A stretch of DNA of 64,000 nucleotides, taken from the NCBI GenBank assembly GCA_039527025.1, contig BAAAJN010000016.1, forward strand, positions 1-64,000, given 5' to 3'. The notes beneath the pieces are model-generated. The model did not search any database and had not been told where the DNA came from. It saw only the letters and a program-made list of their open reading frames with translations. Position 1 is the first letter of the stretch; every line of letters begins with the position of its first letter. Below are positions 25,978 to 34,373 of the stretch, piece after piece. This stretch comes from Microlunatus lacustris (GTDB taxonomy: Bacteria; Actinomycetota; Actinomycetes; Propionibacteriales; Propionibacteriaceae). The translations under genes and the position numbers were made by a program.

Positions 25978-25983
25978 GACAAT
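25978..25983 (+). promoter_or_regulatory. -10-like hexamer before hisI (possible leaderless start)
   Basis: GACAAT is followed by six bases and the GTG at 25990, the same spacing as other proposed leaderless starts in this window. It would be the promoter of the long hisI-trp-lgt operon. Confidence 0.35.
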
Positions 25984-25989
25984 GGGCCC

Positions 25990-26400
25990 GTGCCGAACCA
26001 GCCCGACCCCGCCCCGTCCACGCCCGTCTCCGATCTCGACCCCGCCGTCGCTGCCCTGCTGCACCGCGACGCCGCCGGCCTGGTGCCGGCCGTGGTCCAG
26101 GACGAGGTGACCCGCGACGTGCTGATGGTGGGCTGGATGGACGACGAGGCCCTGCACCGCACGCTGACCACCGGTCGCTCGACGTTCTGGTCGCGCAGCC
26201 GCGCGGAGTACTGGGTGAAGGGGGAGTCGAGCGGGCACCGGCAGTGGGTCCGCGAGGTCCGGCTCGACTGCGACGGTGACACCCTGCTGGTCACCGTCGT
26301 CCAGGAGGGCCCCGCCTGCCACACCGGGGACCGCACCTGCTTCGACGCCCGGGTGCTGCCCGCCGTCGTCGGGACGCCGCCGGTGGGAGTGGGCGCGTGA
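25990..26400 (+). CDS. hisI: phosphoribosyl-AMP cyclohydrolase HisI
   Basis: A 136-residue enzyme opening the adenine ring of phosphoribosyl-AMP, the third step of histidine synthesis. Motifs include VLMVGWMDDEALHRTL, TFWSRSRAEYWVKGESSGH, the metal-binding LDCDGDTLLVTV and the zinc-binding QEGPACHTGDRTCF. The GTG at 25990 gives the usual length. It shares 4 bases with trpE, so histidine and tryptophan synthesis are translationally linked here, as in several actinobacteria where hisI sits next to trpE. Confidence 0.96.
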   Translation: MPNQPDPAPSTPVSDLDPAVAALLHRDAAGLVPAVVQDEVTRDVLMVGWMDDEALHRTLTTGRSTFWSRSRAEYWVKGESSGHRQWVREVRLDCDGDTLLVTVVQEGPACHTGDRTCFDARVLPAVVGTPPVGVGA

Positions 26401-27995
26401 GCATCACCCCGGACCTCGCCGGGTTCCGCGCGCAGGCCGCGGCGCGGCGGGTCATCCCCGTGCACACGCGGGTGCTCGCCGACGCCGAGACCGCGGTCGG
26501 CCTGTACGCCAAGCTGTCCCGCAACCGGCCCGGCAGCTACCTGCTCGAGTCGGCTGAGCAGGGGGTGTGGTCCCGCTACTCCTTCGTCGGCGTCCGCTCG
26601 GTGGCCACGCTGACCGAGCGGGACGGCGTGGCGGTCTGGACCGGCCACACCCCGGTCGGGCTGCCCAGCGGCGGTGACCCGCTGGTGGCGCTGCGCGAGA
26701 CGCTCGAGCTGCTGCACACCCCGCACACGCATCACAACCAGGGGGACGACCCCGTGGAACCCCCGGTGCAGGACCAGGGCCTGCCGCCCTTCACGTCGGG
26801 CCTGGTCGGCTACCTGGCCTACGACGCGGTCCGCCGCGTCGAGCACCTGCCGGACAGCAACCCCCGCGACCTCGCCATCCCCGAGCTGGGTTTCCTGCTG
26901 GTCGCCGACCTCGCCGTGCTGGACCACCACACCGGTGAGGTCTGGCTGGTGGCCAACGCCATCAACTTCGACGGCAGCGACGAGCGGGTCGACGAGGCGC
27001 ACGCCGACGCCGTGGCGCGGGTGGAGGCGATGGCCGCGCAGCTGGCCGAGCCGACCCCGTCGTCGGCGGTCAGCGTCCGCTACGACGCCCCGCTGCCGGT
27101 GCGGCGGCAGCGCAGCCCGGAGGCCTTCCAGGCCGCCGTCCGCGCGGCGGTCGAGGAGATCAAGGCCGGCGAGGCCTTCCAGGTGGTGGTCAGCCAGCGG
27201 TTCGAGGTGGACACCACCGCCGACGCGCTCGAGGTCTACCGGGTGCTCCGGCTGACCAACCCCAGCCCGTACATGTACCTGGTCCGGCTGGAGGACGCCG
27301 ACGGCCGGCCCTTCGACATCGTCGGGTCCAGCCCGGAGGCCCTGGTGACGGTGCAGGGCCGGACCGCCGTCACCCACCCCATCGCCGGCTCCAAGCCCCG
27401 GGGGGCGACGCCGGCCGAGGACGCCGCCCTCGAGGCCGAGCTGCTGGCCGACCCCAAGGAGCGCGCCGAGCACGTGATGCTGGTCGACCTCGGCCGCAAC
27501 GACCTGGGCCGGGTCTGCGAGCCGGGCTCGGTGGAGGTGGTGGAGTTCATGGAGGTCCGCCGCTACAGCCACATCATGCACCTGGAGTCGACGGTGACCG
27601 GTCGGGTCGCCGACGGCCGGACCGCGCTCGACGTGGTGCTGGCCGCCTTCCCCGCCGGCACCTTGTCCGGGGCCCCGAAGGTGCGGGCGATGGAGATCAT
27701 CGACGGGCTCGAGGTGTCCCGCCGGGCGCTGTACGGCGGGGTCGTCGGCTACCTGGACTTCGCGGGCGACGCCGACGCGGCCATCGCCATCCGGACGGCG
27801 CTGCTCAAGGACGGCACCGCCTACGTCCAGGCCGGCGGCGGCATCGTCGCCGACTCCGACCCGGCCACCGAGGACCAGGAGTCGCAGAACAAGGCGGCCG
27901 CCGTTCTCCGGGCGGTCTCGGTCGCGGAGACCTTCACGCCCCTGGCCGCCCCCACCGCCCCCGACGTCGACCGCCGGGCCGGCACCGCCGGATGA
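26397..27995 (+). CDS. trpE: anthranilate synthase component I
   Basis: A 532-residue chorismate-utilising enzyme that forms anthranilate with a glutamine amidotransferase partner (TrpG, not in this window). The feedback-control motif YLLESAEQG, which binds tryptophan in TrpE, is present near residue 43. The catalytic C-terminal part shows HPIAGSKPRG, HVMLVDLGRNDLGRV, SHIMHLESTVTG and PAGTLSGAPKVRAMEIID. The absence of an attached amidotransferase domain and the trp context favour TrpE over PabB or salicylate synthase. GTG start overlaps hisI; its stop overlaps the next start (ATGA). No attenuator was found because trpE is not first in its operon. Confidence 0.96.
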   Translation: MSITPDLAGFRAQAAARRVIPVHTRVLADAETAVGLYAKLSRNRPGSYLLESAEQGVWSRYSFVGVRSVATLTERDGVAVWTGHTPVGLPSGGDPLVALRETLELLHTPHTHHNQGDDPVEPPVQDQGLPPFTSGLVGYLAYDAVRRVEHLPDSNPRDLAIPELGFLLVADLAVLDHHTGEVWLVANAINFDGSDERVDEAHADAVARVEAMAAQLAEPTPSSAVSVRYDAPLPVRRQRSPEAFQAAVRAAVEEIKAGEAFQVVVSQRFEVDTTADALEVYRVLRLTNPSPYMYLVRLEDADGRPFDIVGSSPEALVTVQGRTAVTHPIAGSKPRGATPAEDAALEAELLADPKERAEHVMLVDLGRNDLGRVCEPGSVEVVEFMEVRRYSHIMHLESTVTGRVADGRTALDVVLAAFPAGTLSGAPKVRAMEIIDGLEVSRRALYGGVVGYLDFAGDADAAIAIRTALLKDGTAYVQAGGGIVADSDPATEDQESQNKAAAVLRAVSVAETFTPLAAPTAPDVDRRAGTAG

Positions 27996-28669
27996 GCGGG
28001 CCCAGCGTCCAGCCCGGAGCCCGGCTGCGCGGCCGCGCTCTCCTCCCGGGCCTGCTCGGCGGGGCGCTGGCCCTGGTCACCGGGGCCCAGCCCTGGTGGC
28101 GGGCGACCGGGGAGGGCGTCGCGGTGGCCTTCTCCGGCAACGAGACCACGGCGGGGCTGGCCTCGGCGCTCGGCGTCGTCGCCCTCGCCGGCTGGTTGCT
28201 GGTCCTGGTGCTGCGCACCCGGGGTCGGCAGGTGGTCGGGGTGCTGCTGGTCCTGGCCGGGGCGGGCGCCGTCGCCGTCGGGTCGCTGGGACTGCGACCC
28301 AGCGACGCCGCCGTCCGGACCTCCGTGCGGCAGGTGAGCCTCGTCGAGTCCTACGGACTGGTGGCCACCGGGTGGTCCTGGGGCTACGCGGGCGCCGGGC
28401 TGCTCGTCCTGGCCGGCGGCCTGCTGGTCGCCCTCACCGCGCCGCGCTGGCCGACGCGGCCGGACCGCTTCACCCGCACCGCCGCCGTCGCCGCGGCGAC
28501 CACCGCCGAGGACGACCCGGCGGCGGTCTGGCGGGCCCAGGACGCGGGACTGGACCCGACCACCACCCCCCGGTCCGGGGCCCCGTCCGCCCCGGATGTG
28601 CGTCCGGCGGGTTCGGGGGACAGAATGGGCGGTGCTGAACGGCCCCAGAGACCACCTCCCCCGGAATGA
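27992..28669 (+). CDS. Trp-operon-associated membrane protein (TIGR02234-like)
   Basis: A 225-residue integral membrane protein with four hydrophobic segments (about 16-34, 55-72, 80-100 and 130-152) separated by short loops containing AQPWWRATGEG and ESYGLVATGWSW. It ends in a long polar tail. Position between trpE and trpC and the TGAQPWW motif are characteristic of the actinobacterial 'Trp region conserved hypothetical membrane protein'. Its function is unknown; transport of tryptophan or an intermediate has only been speculated. ATG overlaps the trpE stop by 4 bases. Confidence 0.85.
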   Translation: MSGPSVQPGARLRGRALLPGLLGGALALVTGAQPWWRATGEGVAVAFSGNETTAGLASALGVVALAGWLLVLVLRTRGRQVVGVLLVLAGAGAVAVGSLGLRPSDAAVRTSVRQVSLVESYGLVATGWSWGYAGAGLLVLAGGLLVALTAPRWPTRPDRFTRTAAVAAATTAEDDPAAVWRAQDAGLDPTTTPRSGAPSAPDVRPAGSGDRMGGAERPQRPPPPE

Positions 28670-28675
28670 GGACGC

Positions 28676-28933
28676 ATGGCAGAGAAGACCGAGACCGGGT
28701 CCCGCGCCGTCGAGACCGAGCAGGGGTCCCGCGCCGAAGCCGGCAAGCACGTCCACCACGGCCGCACCGCCGCCGCCTGGGCGGGCAGCATGCTCGCCAT
28801 GCTGGCCTTCATCCTCGGCGGCATCGCCGTGATGGTGCAGAACTGGGTGCTGTTCGGGGTCGCCGTCCTGATCCTCGTCGTCGGGCTCGTCGCCACCAAG
28901 GTCCTCCAGGTGCGCGGGCACGGCGCGCTGTGA
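28676..28933 (+). CDS. HGxxPAAW-motif membrane protein
   Basis: An 85-residue protein with a polar N terminus, the motif HHGRTAAAWAGSM (a variant of HGxxPAAW) and two transmembrane helices (about 37-55 and 58-76). This family recurs in actinobacterial trp operons between the TrpE-side membrane protein and trpC. The motif here has Thr-Ala in place of the usual xPA, so the proline is missing. The role is unknown. It lies 6 bases after the preceding gene and 13 bases before trpC. Confidence 0.82.
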   Translation: MAEKTETGSRAVETEQGSRAEAGKHVHHGRTAAAWAGSMLAMLAFILGGIAVMVQNWVLFGVAVLILVVGLVATKVLQVRGHGAL

Positions 28934-28946
28934 CGGGCTGAGCACC

Positions 28947-29750
28947 ATGGGTGCCCTGGACGACATCCTCGCCGGCGTCCGCGAGGACCTGGCCCTGCGT
29001 CAGGAGCAGGTGCCTCTGCACCGGCTCAAGGAGCGGGTGCAGCACATCGACCCCGCCCTGGATCCGATGCCCGTCCTCCGCGGGCCCGGCGTGTCGGTCA
29101 TCGCGGAGGTCAAGCGAGCCAGTCCCAGCAAGGGTGCGCTGGCCGAGATCGGTGACCCGGCCTGGTTGGCGGGGGAGTACGCCGCCGGTGGGGCCGCCGC
29201 GATCTCGGTGCTGACCGAGTCCCGTCGGTTCTCCGGCAGTCTCGACGACCTGGTCCGGGTCCGGCTCGCCGTCGAGGTGCCGGTGCTGCGCAAGGACTTC
29301 ATCGTCACCGCCTACCAGCTGTTCGAGGCCCGCGCCGCCGGTGCGGACCTGGTGCTGCTGATCGTGGCGGCGCTCACCGACGACGAGCTGATCTGCCTGG
29401 TCGAGCGGGCCGCGTCCATCGGGCTCACCCCGCTGGTCGAGGTGCACAGCCCGGAGGAGGTGAGCCGGGCCGTCGACGCCGGCGCCCGGATCATCGGCGT
29501 GAACGCCCGCAACCTGCAGACCCTCGAGGTCGACCCCACCACGTTCGCCCGCACCGCCCCGCTGATCCCCGACGGCATCGTCCGGATCGCCGAGTCCGGG
29601 GTGCGCGGGCCGCACGACGTGATCGAGCTGGCCCGGTCCGGCGCCGACGTCGTCCTCGTCGGGGAGGCCCTGGTCACCGGGCGCGACCCGCGCAGCGGGG
29701 TGGCCGACCTGGTCGCCGCCGGCGCGCACCCGGCGCTGCACAAGTCCTGA
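28947..29750 (+). CDS. trpC: indole-3-glycerol phosphate synthase
   Basis: A 267-residue (beta/alpha)8 enzyme that closes the indole ring from CdRP. Conserved segments are VIAEVKRASPSKG (catalytic Lys), ISVLTESRRFSGSLDDL, VLRKDFIVTAYQLFEARAAG (catalytic Lys and Asp-Phe), LVEVHSPEEV, IIGVNARNLQTLEVD and IAESGVRGPHDV. Length and motifs are normal. Gap to trpB is 91 bases, the longest in the operon. Confidence 0.97.
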   Translation: MGALDDILAGVREDLALRQEQVPLHRLKERVQHIDPALDPMPVLRGPGVSVIAEVKRASPSKGALAEIGDPAWLAGEYAAGGAAAISVLTESRRFSGSLDDLVRVRLAVEVPVLRKDFIVTAYQLFEARAAGADLVLLIVAALTDDELICLVERAASIGLTPLVEVHSPEEVSRAVDAGARIIGVNARNLQTLEVDPTTFARTAPLIPDGIVRIAESGVRGPHDVIELARSGADVVLVGEALVTGRDPRSGVADLVAAGAHPALHKS

Positions 29751-29841
29751 CCCGCGCCCCGGCCCCGGGCGCACGAGAGCGGCTGCACGCCGGTCCCCGC
29801 GACCGGCGTCCGTCCGGCCTGATCAACCAGAAGGAATGACT

Positions 29842-31248
29842 GTGACCACCTCCGCCGCACCGCCCACCGCCAGCGACCCCACCCACCGTGCGCCGGGCTG
29901 GCTGGAAGAGGCGCTCCGGCACCCCGACGCCGGTGGTCACTTCGAGCAGTTCGGCGGCAAGTTCGTCCCCGAGGCGCTGTACGCCGCCCTGGGCCAGCTG
30001 GAGCGGGAGTTCCGCGCCGCCATGGTCGACCCGGCCTTCCACGCCGAGCTGGACGCGCTCCTCGAGGACTACACCGGCCGGCCCACGCCGCTCACGGAGG
30101 CGCACCGGTTCTCCGCCGCCTGCGCGCCCGAGCAGGGGCCGGCACCGCGGATCCTGCTCAAGCGCGAGGACCTCAACCACACCGGGTCGCACAAGATCAA
30201 CAACGTGCTCGGCCAGGCGCTGCTGACCAAGCGGATGGGCAAGACCCGGGTGATCGCCGAGACCGGGGCCGGCCAGCACGGGGTGGCCACCGCCACCGCC
30301 GCCGCCCTCTTCGGGCTGAGCTGTACCGTCTACATGGGCAAGGTCGACACCGAGCGGCAGGCCCTCAACGTCGCCCGGATGCGGTTGCTGGGCGCCGAGG
30401 TGATCGCCGTCGAGTCGGGCACCCAGACGCTCAAGGACGCGATGAACGACGCGATGCGCGACTGGGTCGCCTCCGTCGACGACACCCACTACCTGATCGG
30501 CACCGTGGCCGGCCCGCACCCGTTCCCGATGCTGGTCCGGGAGTTCCAGCGCGTGATCAGCACCGAGGCGCGCGCCCAGGTGCTCGAGCGCTACGGCCGG
30601 CTGCCCGACGCCGTCGCCGCGTGCGTCGGCGGCGGCTCCAACGCCCTCGGCATCTTCGCCGACTTCATCCCCGACACCGGCGTCGCCCTGCACGGGTTCG
30701 AGGCCGGCGGCGACGGGGTGGAGACCGGGCGGCACGCCGCCACGATCTCCGGCGGCGAGATCGGGGTGCTGCACGGGATGCGCACCTACGTCCTGCAGGA
30801 CGAGGACGGCCAGACGCGGGAGTCGCACTCCATCTCCGCCGGTCTGGACTACCCCGGCGTCGGGCCCGAGCACTCCCACCTCGCCGCCACCGGCCGCGCC
30901 CACTACGAGCCGGTCACCGACGCCGAGGCGATGGAGGCCTTCGCGCTGCTCTGCCAGACCGAGGGCATCCTGCCGGCGATCGAGTCCGCCCACGGCCTGG
31001 CCGGGGCCATGCGGCTGGCCCGACGGCTGCCGCCGCGCCCCGACGGCGAGCCCGCGCTGATCCTGGTCAACCTGTCCGGCCGCGGGGACAAGGACGTCGA
31101 CACCGCCATCCAGTGGTTCGACATCGACACCCGGGGCACCGGCTCGGAGTCGGGCCAGCCGGTCGGCACCGACCTCAGCGCCGAGGAGGAGATCGACCTC
31201 GGGCTGCACGAGGACGGCCCGGCCAGCACCACCGGGGTGCAGCTGTGA
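29842..31248 (+). CDS. trpB: tryptophan synthase beta chain
   Basis: A 468-residue PLP enzyme condensing indole with serine. Motifs include FGGKFVPEALYAAL, the PLP lysine in HTGSHKINNVLGQALL (about residue 117), ETGAGQHGVATATAAALFG and the phosphate-binding VGGGSNALGIF. Start: AGAAGGA is 6 bases before GTG 29842, whereas the ATG at 29836 directly abuts it and cannot be read efficiently; hence GTG is preferred. Compared with E. coli TrpB the N terminus carries an extra alanine/proline-rich stretch and the C terminus an acidic tail of roughly 40 residues. It overlaps trpA by 4 bases. Confidence 0.97.
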   Translation: MTTSAAPPTASDPTHRAPGWLEEALRHPDAGGHFEQFGGKFVPEALYAALGQLEREFRAAMVDPAFHAELDALLEDYTGRPTPLTEAHRFSAACAPEQGPAPRILLKREDLNHTGSHKINNVLGQALLTKRMGKTRVIAETGAGQHGVATATAAALFGLSCTVYMGKVDTERQALNVARMRLLGAEVIAVESGTQTLKDAMNDAMRDWVASVDDTHYLIGTVAGPHPFPMLVREFQRVISTEARAQVLERYGRLPDAVAACVGGGSNALGIFADFIPDTGVALHGFEAGGDGVETGRHAATISGGEIGVLHGMRTYVLQDEDGQTRESHSISAGLDYPGVGPEHSHLAATGRAHYEPVTDAEAMEAFALLCQTEGILPAIESAHGLAGAMRLARRLPPRPDGEPALILVNLSGRGDKDVDTAIQWFDIDTRGTGSESGQPVGTDLSAEEEIDLGLHEDGPASTTGVQL

Positions 31249-32117
31249 CCTCGGTGGCGACGCAGCCGACCTTCGACCTGGGGACGACGGGGCGCGTCTT
31301 CGCCGACTGCCGGGCGCAGGGCCGCGGCGCGCTGGTCGGCTTCCTGCACGTCGGCTACCCCGACGTGCCGCGCTCGCTGGCCGCGCTGCGGGCGCTGGCC
31401 GGTGACGGCGAGGGGACCGGGGTGGACCTCGTCGAGGTCGGGATGCCCTACTCCGACCCGATGATGGACGGCGTCACCATCCAGCGGGCCGGCACCCGGG
31501 CGCTGGAGCGCGGCGTCCGCACCGCCGACGCGTTCGCCGCGGTGGAGGCCGTCGCCTCGACCGGGACGCCTGCGGTGGTGATGACGTACTGGAACCTGAT
31601 CGAGCGCTACGGCCCGGACCGGTTCGCCCGCGACCTGGCCGCGGCCGGCGGGGCCGGAGCCATCACCCCCGACCTGACCCCCGACGAGGCGTCGGAGTGG
31701 CTCGCGGTGTCCGACGCGCACGGCCTCGACCGCATCTTCCTGGTCTCGCCGTCCTCCACCGACGAGCGGCTCGCGGCCACCGTCGCCGCCTGCCGGGGCT
31801 GGGTCTACGCCACCTCGGTGATGGGCGTCACCGGGGCCCGCACCCGCACCTCCTCGGCCGCACCCGCGCTGGTGGAGCGGATCCGGGCGGTCGCCCCCGA
31901 CGCCGCCGTCGGCGTCGGGCTCGGCGTCTCCAACGGTGAGCAGGCCCGCGAGGTGCTCGGCTTCGCCGACGCCGTGATCGTCGGGTCTGCCCTGGTCAAG
32001 GCGCTGCTCGAGGCCGAGGACGCGGGCCGCCCCGAGGACCTGTCCGGGCTGCGGGCCGTCATCGCCGACCTCGTCGCCGGCGTGCGCCCGGGAACCTCTG
32101 CGCCGCCCGACCGTTGA
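31245..32117 (+). CDS. trpA: tryptophan synthase alpha chain
   Basis: A 290-residue TIM barrel that cleaves indole-3-glycerol phosphate and channels indole to TrpB. The catalytic Glu and Asp lie in DLVEVGMPYSDPMMDG, and the loop VMTYWNLIERYG follows. The phosphate-binding region includes VSPSSTDERL, YATSVMGVTGAR and VGLGVSNGEQAREV. GTG at 31245 overlaps the trpB stop (GTGA). The usual DPLADG reads DPMMDG, a change seen in other actinobacteria. Confidence 0.97.
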   Translation: MTSVATQPTFDLGTTGRVFADCRAQGRGALVGFLHVGYPDVPRSLAALRALAGDGEGTGVDLVEVGMPYSDPMMDGVTIQRAGTRALERGVRTADAFAAVEAVASTGTPAVVMTYWNLIERYGPDRFARDLAAAGGAGAITPDLTPDEASEWLAVSDAHGLDRIFLVSPSSTDERLAATVAACRGWVYATSVMGVTGARTRTSSAAPALVERIRAVAPDAAVGVGLGVSNGEQAREVLGFADAVIVGSALVKALLEAEDAGRPEDLSGLRAVIADLVAGVRPGTSAPPDR

Positions 32118-32124
32118 TCTCCTG

Positions 32125-32637
32125 GTGATCGCGCGCGCACCCCTCCGCACCCCCTTCGAGCGCGCCGCCCCCTGGATCTCGACCCTCGTCCGGTTCGTGC
32201 TGGCCGGGATCTTCCTCGCCGCCGGCGGCCTCAAGGCCGTCGACCCGCAGAGCTCCGTCGCGGCCGTCCGGGCCTACGAGCTGCTCCCCACCGGTCTGGC
32301 GACCGTGGTCGGGTGGGGGCTGCCCTTCGTCGAGATCGCCCTCGGGCTGCTGCTGGCCGCCGGCGCCCTCACCCGGCTGGCGGGGGCGGCCAGCGCGCTG
32401 CTGCTCACGGTGTTCATCCTCGCCGTGCTCTCCGCGGCGGCGCGCGGGCTGAGCATCGACTGCGGCTGCTTCGGTGGTGGCGGTACCGTGGCCGCGGGCC
32501 AGACCGACTACGGCGGGGAGGTCGTCCGCGACTCCCTGCTCCTGCTGCTGGCCCTGTGGCTGGTCTGGCAGCCCCGCAGCCGGCTCGCCCTCGAACCCGG
32601 TCCGCACGAGCGTCGAGAGCTGGAGGACAACCGGTGA
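32125..32637 (+). CDS. MauE/DoxX-family redox-associated membrane protein
   Basis: A 170-residue membrane protein with about four transmembrane helices (near 18-35, 56-75, 80-105 and 140-160). It carries DCGCFGGGG near residue 113, the cysteine motif of MauE-type proteins, placed at the membrane surface. MauE and relatives transfer electrons or support disulfide formation of exported proteins. It is fused in an operon to a DsbA-like protein (4-base overlap), so it may recycle that oxidoreductase, much as VKOR or DsbB do elsewhere. The start GTG 32125 lacks an obvious ribosome binding site. Confidence 0.85.
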   Translation: MIARAPLRTPFERAAPWISTLVRFVLAGIFLAAGGLKAVDPQSSVAAVRAYELLPTGLATVVGWGLPFVEIALGLLLAAGALTRLAGAASALLLTVFILAVLSAAARGLSIDCGCFGGGGTVAAGQTDYGGEVVRDSLLLLLALWLVWQPRSRLALEPGPHERRELEDNR

Positions 32638-33383
32638 GCAGCCGAACCCGCGGGGCGCCAGGGCCCCGGTCCTCGCGGTCCGCCTCGGAGGCCGCCCGGC
32701 GGGCGGCCGAGCAGGCCGCGCTGCGCCGCCGTGACCGCAACCGCCTGGTGCTGCTCGTGGCGGTCCTGGTGGTCGCGCTGGTGGGCGGCGGGCTCGGCCT
32801 GCAGGCCTGGCGGACCGGGCGGAGCCCGTCCGCGGTCCCGGCCGGCAGCTACGCCGACGCACCCCAACCGCTGGCTGAGGGCCAGCCGATCCGCTTCGGC
32901 GACGCCGCGGCCCCGGTCGAGCTGACCGTGTACGAGGACTTCCACTGCCCGCACTGCGCGGACTTCGAGGAGGAGTTCGGGCCGACCCTGGACGCAGCCC
33001 GCGACGCCGGTCGGCTCCGGCTCGCCGTCTGGCCCATGTCGTTCATCGACGAGGGGTCCGACCGGGCTGCCGCGGCGCTGGGCTGCGCCACCGAGGCCGG
33101 CTTCGGTGAGCGCTACTACCGGGGCCTGTTCGCGAACGCGCAGCTGCAGTGGAGCGAGGAGCAGCTGCTCGAGCTGGGCGGGCAGAGCACCGACGTCCTA
33201 CCGGCGGGCTTCACCTCCTGCGTGCAGGGCCGGCAGAAGGCCGGCTGGGCCGACTCAGTCGACGCCGCCGCCGAGGCGGCCGGGGTGACCGGCACGCCCA
33301 CCCTCTTCCTGGACGGCGCGCCGCTGCCGCTGGAGGGCCTCACGCCTGAGAGCCTGCAGAGCATGATCGAGGCGAAGGGCTGA
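32634..33383 (+). CDS. membrane-anchored DsbA-like thiol-disulfide oxidoreductase
   Basis: A 249-residue protein with a basic N terminus, one transmembrane anchor (about 38-56, LLVAVLVVALVGGGLGLQAW) and an extracytoplasmic thioredoxin-fold DsbA domain. The active site is DFHCPHCADFEEEFG (CPHC, the same dipeptide as E. coli DsbA). The cis-proline region is GVTGTPTLFLDG. GGAGG lies 8 bases before GTG 32634. It is expected to oxidise cysteines of secreted proteins together with the upstream MauE-like protein. Two additional cysteines (LGCATE, TSCVQG) may form a structural disulfide. Confidence 0.92.
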   Translation: MSSRTRGAPGPRSSRSASEAARRAAEQAALRRRDRNRLVLLVAVLVVALVGGGLGLQAWRTGRSPSAVPAGSYADAPQPLAEGQPIRFGDAAAPVELTVYEDFHCPHCADFEEEFGPTLDAARDAGRLRLAVWPMSFIDEGSDRAAAALGCATEAGFGERYYRGLFANAQLQWSEEQLLELGGQSTDVLPAGFTSCVQGRQKAGWADSVDAAAEAAGVTGTPTLFLDGAPLPLEGLTPESLQSMIEAKG

Positions 33384-33384
33384 C

Positions 33385-34320
33385 GTGCTGCTCTCCATCC
33401 CCAGCCCCAGCTCCGGCGTCTGGTACCTCGGCCCCTTCCCGCTGCGGGCCTACGCCCTGTGCATCATCGCCGGCATCGTCGTGGCGATGGTCATCGCCAA
33501 CCGCCGCTGGCGCGCCCGCGGTGGCACGGCCGAGAGCCTGGAGACGGTGCTGGTCGCGGCCATCCCGTGCGGCATCATCGGCGCCCGGATCTACCACGTC
33601 ATCACCGACTACGAGCTGTACTTCGGTGCCGGCCGGAACCCGGTCGACGCGCTGAAGATCTGGAACGGCGGGCTGGGCATCTGGGGTGCGGTCGCCGGTG
33701 GAGCGGCCGGCGCCTACGTCGTCGCCCGTCGCCGCGGCATCGCCTTCCCGGCCCTGCTGGACACCCTGGCGCCCGCCGTGCTCGTCGCCCAGGCCATCGG
33801 CCGGCTGGGCAACTGGTTCAACCAGGAGCTGTTCGGCCGACCGACCATGCTGCCCTGGGCGCTGGAGATCGACCCACAGCACCGGCCCGCGGGCTACGCC
33901 TCCGACGCGACGTTCCACCCGACGTTCCTCTACGAGCTGCTCTGGAACCTGCTCGTCGCCCTGGTGCTGGTGGTGCTGGACCGGCGGTACCGCCTCGGCC
34001 ACGGCAAGGTCTTCGCGCTCTACGTGGCGCTCTACTCCGCCGGGCGGTTCTTCATCGAGGCGCTGCGGATCGACAGCGTCAACGAGATCGCCGGTTTCCG
34101 GCTCAACAACTACACCTCGCTGATCGCCTTCCTGGTGGCGGCGGTGGTGTTCGTCTGGCTGGTCCGGAACCGGCCCGGCCGTGAGCCGGTGGTCGAGGAC
34201 CGCCCGGCTCCCGCGGACACCGACGAGCAGGCGCCGGCGGCGGACCGCGAGGCCGCCGCCGACGACCCCGACGACGCGCCGACCGGCTCCCCGGTCACCG
34301 GCCGCGACGCCAACCCCTGA
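33385..34320 (+). CDS. lgt: prolipoprotein diacylglyceryl transferase
   Basis: A 311-residue multi-pass membrane enzyme that attaches diacylglycerol to the lipobox cysteine of prelipoproteins. The Lgt signature GRLGNWFNQELFGRPT is present near residue 140, with LGPFPLRAYALCIIAG at the N terminus and LYSAGRFFIEALRID near the C terminus. A hydrophilic, acidic, disordered tail of about 45 residues is appended, typical of actinobacterial Lgt. The GTG start lies one base after the DsbA stop. Placement after trpA is conserved in actinobacteria, though the redox pair between them is less usual. Confidence 0.96.
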   Translation: MLLSIPSPSSGVWYLGPFPLRAYALCIIAGIVVAMVIANRRWRARGGTAESLETVLVAAIPCGIIGARIYHVITDYELYFGAGRNPVDALKIWNGGLGIWGAVAGGAAGAYVVARRRGIAFPALLDTLAPAVLVAQAIGRLGNWFNQELFGRPTMLPWALEIDPQHRPAGYASDATFHPTFLYELLWNLLVALVLVVLDRRYRLGHGKVFALYVALYSAGRFFIEALRIDSVNEIAGFRLNNYTSLIAFLVAAVVFVWLVRNRPGREPVVEDRPAPADTDEQAPAADREAAADDPDDAPTGSPVTGRDANP

Positions 34321-34373
34321 CCTGGTGCTGTCCACCCCCGGTCACGGGTTCGCGCCGGACCGTCCGGTCTGAC

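Noticed and set aside
26300..26420. trp attenuator or T-box before trpE
   Set aside because: trpE overlaps hisI by 4 bases, leaving no leader; no Trp-codon-rich peptide or T-box features occur.
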